Part shown: piece by piece, positions 27,337-30,447 of the stretch
Layout of the letters: each line of letters starts with the position of its first letter
Position numbering within the stretch: position 1 is the first letter of the stretch
Origin: a virus
Strand: one strand, 5' to 3'
DNA: 30,447 nt
Virus record (IMG/VR): IMGVR_UViG_3300041405_000402
Span: 1 to 30,447 of that record
Made by a program: the position numbers and the translations under genes
Notes under the pieces: model-generated
Seen by the model: only the letters and a program-made list of their open reading frames with translations
Told to the model about the DNA's origin: nothing
Databases searched by the model: none

Positions 27337-28484
27337 GCGACTACACCATCGTGGTCGGCGATTGCTTGGAGCTCCTGCGGCGAATGCCGGACAGCAGCGT
27401 CGACAGCGTCGTAACTGACCCGCCGTACGGTCTGTCCTTCATGGGCAAGAAATGGGACTACGACGTTCCAGCAACCGAGGTTTGGGTAGAGTGCTTGCGC
27501 GTGCTCAAGCCCGGCGGGCACTTGCTCGCCTTCGCCGGTACTCGCACCCAGCACCGCATGGCTGTCCGCATCGAGGACGCCGGTTTCGAGATCCGCGACA
27601 TGATTGCGTGGGTGTATGGCTCCGGCTTCCCGAAGTCGCACAATCTCGGCGGTTCGCATGAGGGCTGGGGCACAGCATTGAAGCCGGCGCTTGAGCCAAT
27701 CACTGTGGCTCGCAAACCATTTTCCAGCACGGTCGCTGCCAACGTCATAGCGCACGGAACCGGCGCCCTGAATATCGATCGATGCCGGGTAACAACCGGA
27801 GACGACACGGCTCGGATCAGTAACGGAGCAATCAAGGGAGGTAACTTCGGCGCGGGCGGATCTGCGCCCGGCCCGATCGCCGGCGGACATTCAGATGGAC
27901 GCTGGCCCGCCAATCTAATCCACGACGGCAGCGCCGAGGTAGTCGCGATGTTCCCCGCTCAGGCGGGCGCAGCGGCACCGGTGACAGGCAACGAACCGAC
28001 GGCCAACGGCTTCAGCGGCCCGGTCAAGTACAGCGGGATGCGCGAGCGGGTGCCCGGCACCTTCCACTCTGACAGTGGGAGCGCTGCCCGCTTCTTCTAC
28101 TGCGCCAAGACCAGCCGCAAAGATCGAAACGAGGGGCTGCTCAGCTCGGACGCTCCCGCCGTCGCCAAGGATGCAACCATGCGCGACTGCGAAACCGCCG
28201 AGTGGGGTACTCGCAACGGTAACAGCCATCCCACGGTCAAGCCCACTGACCTGATGGCCTACCTGCTGCGCCTGGTGACACCGGCCGGCGGCGTTGCTCT
28301 CGATCCATTCATGGGCAGCGGCAGCACCGGCAAGGCCGCTATGCGCGAAGGTTTCCAGTTCATCGGGTGCGAGATCGACGAGCAGTACGCGGCGATCGCC
28401 CGGGCGCGGATCGATCACGAAATCACTCGACGGCAAGAGGTGCAAGCTGGAACTGATCAGCTCGACCTATTCGGCACCGCCTAA
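27333..28484 (+). CDS. DNA methyltransferase, DPPY type (N6-adenine or N4-cytosine)
   Basis: A 383-residue enzyme with the catalytic motif DPPYG at residues 29-33 and the S-adenosylmethionine-binding motif at about 323-352 (LDPFMGSGSTGKAAMREGFQFIGCEID). Catalytic motif first and binding motif last is the beta-class order. The central part (residues 90-290), with AWVYGSGFPKSHNLGG, is the target-recognition region and matches phage-borne 'site-specific methyltransferase' proteins. A DPPY motif is seen in both adenine-N6 and cytosine-N4 enzymes, so the base cannot be fixed. No restriction partner is present. Likely protects phage DNA from host restriction. Starts in ATGA overlap with the tiny upstream gene. 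Confidence 0.9.
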   Translation: MSDYTIVVGDCLELLRRMPDSSVDSVVTDPPYGLSFMGKKWDYDVPATEVWVECLRVLKPGGHLLAFAGTRTQHRMAVRIEDAGFEIRDMIAWVYGSGFPKSHNLGGSHEGWGTALKPALEPITVARKPFSSTVAANVIAHGTGALNIDRCRVTTGDDTARISNGAIKGGNFGAGGSAPGPIAGGHSDGRWPANLIHDGSAEVVAMFPAQAGAAAPVTGNEPTANGFSGPVKYSGMRERVPGTFHSDSGSAARFFYCAKTSRKDRNEGLLSSDAPAVAKDATMRDCETAEWGTRNGNSHPTVKPTDLMAYLLRLVTPAGGVALDPFMGSGSTGKAAMREGFQFIGCEIDEQYAAIARARIDHEITRRQEVQAGTDQLDLFGTA

Positions 28485-28503
28485 CCCCTCCCCCAACTCA
28501 ACA

Positions 28504-28524
28504 GCCTGCCGGTGTACGGCGGGC
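28504..28524. repeat. intergenic hairpin
   Basis: GCCTGCCG, loop GTGTA, CGGCGGGC: an eight-pair stem with one G-U, ending three bases before the GAGG of the gene at 28536. It resembles the hairpins at 26496 and 29049 in position. Confidence 0.4.
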
Positions 28525-28535
28525 GAGGTATCCCA

Positions 28536-29033
28536 ATGTCCGAAGAAAAGAATGCATTCCGCGAGGCTGCTATCGAAGCCATCTCGGATATGGCCCAGCA
28601 TTTGCCGCTTGATTGCGAGCTGCTGGTGGTGGCATGCCGCCCCGGCAAGAAAGACTTTGACCTCGTGCTGCCGTCGCCAGAGTCGAACCTGAACAATGCC
28701 CTGGACGCTCTGCGCCGGAACGGTCTGAGCATCGACGGTGACAACGCCTACAAGCGCGACCTGCTGGACGCTGTGGTCGGCTCGCTGGCCCTCGGCGCGC
28801 AGAACAGCAACCCGCCGCCATCGTCTCACTGGGCAACGCGATTCTGGGAAATCGGTCGGGAAGAGCGCGAGCTGCACGAAGAGCTGGTCGCCGCGCTGAA
28901 ACTCACCTGCGAGAACCTGCGCGCCTGCCAAGCAACCATCCACCTGTGCGGCGGGTTCGACCCCGCATATGTCGACGATGCGCAGGCTGCCATGAAGGTT
29001 GCCGACGCAGTTCTGGCCAAGGCCGGCGCATAA
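28536..29033 (+). CDS. hypothetical phage protein
   Basis: A 165-residue protein from the ATG at 28536 with GAGG seven bases upstream; a GTG at 28512 in frame lies in the upstream hairpin and has no site. Helices dominate (NAFREAAIEAISDMAQHL, then EIGREERELHEELVAALKLTCENLRACQ). A central strand-rich piece reads CELLVVACRPGKKDFDLVLPS. No recognised domain. Second gene before the excisionase. Confidence 0.65.
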   Translation: MSEEKNAFREAAIEAISDMAQHLPLDCELLVVACRPGKKDFDLVLPSPESNLNNALDALRRNGLSIDGDNAYKRDLLDAVVGSLALGAQNSNPPPSSHWATRFWEIGREERELHEELVAALKLTCENLRACQATIHLCGGFDPAYVDDAQAAMKVADAVLAKAGA

Positions 29034-29048
29034 CCCATCACCACCTTC

Positions 29049-29065
29049 TGCCGCCACGCGCGGCA
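29049..29065. repeat. intergenic hairpin
   Basis: TGCCGC, loop CACGC, GCGGCA: a perfect six-pair stem whose foot is one base before the GGAG of the excisionase gene. Confidence 0.4.
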
Positions 29066-29077
29066 TGGAGCATCACA

Positions 29078-29311
29078 ATGGCAAAAATTCTGGCCCAGAT
29101 CACGGTCAAGTTGCCGCGCCTTATGGAGGCAGGCGAATACAGAAAGCTCCGCTACGTCGGCGGCAAGCCGAGTTTGCAGCAACTGAAAAAATGGATTGAG
29201 GAAGGCGAAGTGGTAGGAGAAGTAAAAGGCGGGATGTATTTCGTGGATGTGCAGGCGGCCGTGATGGGGTCAGATGATCCCCTGCTGGCCAAGATGTTGG
29301 AGATAGGCTGA
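29078..29311 (+). CDS. excisionase-like DNA-binding protein
   Basis: A 77-residue protein from the ATG at 29078 (GGAG seven bases upstream), just before the integrase and sharing one base with its start. It contains a winged-helix-type segment (GGKPSLQQLKKWIEEGEVVGEVKGGMYFVDVQAAV) similar to lambda-type Xis and MerR-like recognition helices. Xis bends attachment-site DNA and directs the integrase toward excision. The assignment rests on position, size and fold; sequence similarity to lambda Xis is low, as is usual. Confidence 0.75.
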   Translation: MAKILAQITVKLPRLMEAGEYRKLRYVGGKPSLQQLKKWIEEGEVVGEVKGGMYFVDVQAAVMGSDDPLLAKMLEIG

Positions 29312-30447
29312 TGGCTGCCCGGCCGCGCACGCTCAAAAACAGGAAGCTACCGCCAAATCTTTACCCGAACGGTAAATATTTTCGGTACCGGAACCCAATC
29401 ACCGGTTTGATGACGAGCATCAACCGCCCACTTGAGGAGGCAATAAAGCTCGCGCACGCAGCAAACCTCAAGGTCGCGGCGCTGGTCGTCGATGACGGCG
29501 CCCTGCTCACTCTGTTGACGGGCGACCGGTTGCCGACGGTGAGCAACTTGCTGCAGCGGTTCAATGACGAATGGCTGGTGGACAAGGGTTATGCGGCGCG
29601 GACATTGGAAGAGATCAAATTCAAGCTAGAGCGGTACCGGCAAGATCTCGGCGATCGCCTGATCGGGCAGATGGACGTGCTGGCCATGGCTGAATACCTG
29701 GACCAGTTCAGCAACAACGCCTACACAAAGCATCGCGGGCTGTGGGTGCAGATCTTCGCTTTCGCCGTTGCAAAAGGTTTGGCCGAGCGCAATTGCGCCG
29801 AGCTGACGCTGGTCAAAAAGGAGGCCGAGAAGAAGCGCCAGCGGCACACGCTGGAAGGATTACAGACGATCATCGGCGCGCCGACCACGCCGCCCTGGCT
29901 GAAACGGACAATCCGCCTGGCACTGGCCAGCCTTCAGCGCCGCGAGGATATCGTGACCTGGCTGAAGTCGGCGGTCGACATGGACAAGAACACGCTGACC
30001 GTGTCGCCGGGCAAGACGCAGGGCTACGACAATCCGGTTCACCTGAAGATCACCATGGGCGCCGCGCTACGCGAAGTCGTCGGTGAGTGCCTGCGCTCGC
30101 CGCTGGTCTCGCCCTACCTGATCCACTACAAGCCGAAGGCCCGGCGCAGGGAACAGATCGACGCAAAGGATCACTGGACGTCGGTGACTCCAGATTATCT
30201 GACCAAGGAGTTCAGCAAGGCGCGGGACGCGGCGCACGCTTATGACCATGTGCCCGCCGGTGAACGCCCCACTTTTCACGAGATCCGCGCTTTAGGTGCA
30301 TGGCTGTACGAGCAGCAAAACTTCCCACAGGAATACATCCAGGCGCTGCTGGGCCATGCGGACGAGAAGATGACGAAGCACTATCAGGAGGGACACGGCG
30401 ACAAGACGATCGAGTATGTTGAGGTGAGCGCCGAACTGGCGTTCTGA
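29311..30447 (+). CDS. int: tyrosine-family phage integrase
   Basis: A 378-residue recombinase. Residues about 10-50 form an arm-binding domain (PPNLYPNGKYFRYRNPITGLM), 75-165 the SAM-like core-binding domain (FNDEWLVDKGYAARTLEEIKFKLERY), and 175-378 the catalytic domain, with Arg at about 210 (LQRREDIV), His323 and Arg326 (HEIRALGAW), His349 (LLGHADEKM) and nucleophile Tyr358 (KHYQEG). All expected residues are present. It integrates the phage by attP x attB recombination and, with the excisionase, removes it. The stop codon is the last base of the window, so the attachment site probably lies just to the right. Confidence 0.95.
   Translation: MAARPRTLKNRKLPPNLYPNGKYFRYRNPITGLMTSINRPLEEAIKLAHAANLKVAALVVDDGALLTLLTGDRLPTVSNLLQRFNDEWLVDKGYAARTLEEIKFKLERYRQDLGDRLIGQMDVLAMAEYLDQFSNNAYTKHRGLWVQIFAFAVAKGLAERNCAELTLVKKEAEKKRQRHTLEGLQTIIGAPTTPPWLKRTIRLALASLQRREDIVTWLKSAVDMDKNTLTVSPGKTQGYDNPVHLKITMGAALREVVGECLRSPLVSPYLIHYKPKARRREQIDAKDHWTSVTPDYLTKEFSKARDAAHAYDHVPAGERPTFHEIRALGAWLYEQQNFPQEYIQALLGHADEKMTKHYQEGHGDKTIEYVEVSAELAF

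Noticed and set aside
1-30447. CRISPR array, insertion sequence or tRNA gene
   Set aside because: No regularly spaced repeats of the right size, no transposase and no cloverleaf were seen on either strand.

Overview
This window is the right-hand part of a temperate, lambda-like (siphovirus-type) prophage, running from a partial capsid gene at the left edge to the integrase, whose stop codon is the last base. GC-rich coding sequence, dense ATGA/TGATG gene overlaps, a DUF1654 gene (a family found mostly in Pseudomonas) and a Pseudomonas-like gene set suggest a Pseudomonas host. The species cannot be fixed from the sequence.

Layout. 1-6112, mostly minus strand: start of the late operon. In transcription order it has a holin-like protein, a membrane coiled-coil protein, an Rz/Rz1 spanin pair (Rz1 nested inside Rz), a putative metallopeptidase, small and large terminase, a DUF4055 portal and a minor head protein cut by the window edge. 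6326-7066 is a plus-strand moron with a signal peptide. 7471-14036, minus strand: the early right operon in lambda order, with cro, CII-like regulator, Rha regulator, O-like replication protein containing iterons, P-position protein, NinB-like, NinG, an HNH/AP2 endonuclease and a Q-position gene. 14037-16866: immunity region with cI, a two-gene operon resembling lambda rexA-rexB in position, size and topology, DUF1654, and three-site operator clusters on both sides (OR and OL). 16867-30447, mostly plus strand: the early left operon from pL, with a structured leader containing a boxA, many small phage genes, a Rad52-type annealing protein with Gp157, a minus-strand abortive-infection cassette, a C5 methyltransferase interrupted by an amber codon, a DUF4406 protein, a DPPY adenine/cytosine-N4 methyltransferase, an excisionase-like protein and a tyrosine integrase.

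How it works together. cI and cro compete at OR, with pR reading leftward through cro and the replication genes. pL reads rightward into recombination, methylation and excision genes. The Q-position protein probably lets RNA polymerase read into the lysis and packaging genes on the minus strand. AT-rich cargo genes are inserted where they can be expressed from the prophage: the Rex-like pair after cI, the secreted moron before the lysis cassette, a small periplasmic protein at 17613-17963 and the putative Abi cassette at 21623-22892.

The items most worth a second look are the divergent RexAB-like pair, the Abi cassette, the amber codon in the C5 methyltransferase, a two-site palindrome repeated with identical 32-bp spacing at 4.87 and 13.2 kb, and the pL leader with boxA and a start codon held in a hairpin.
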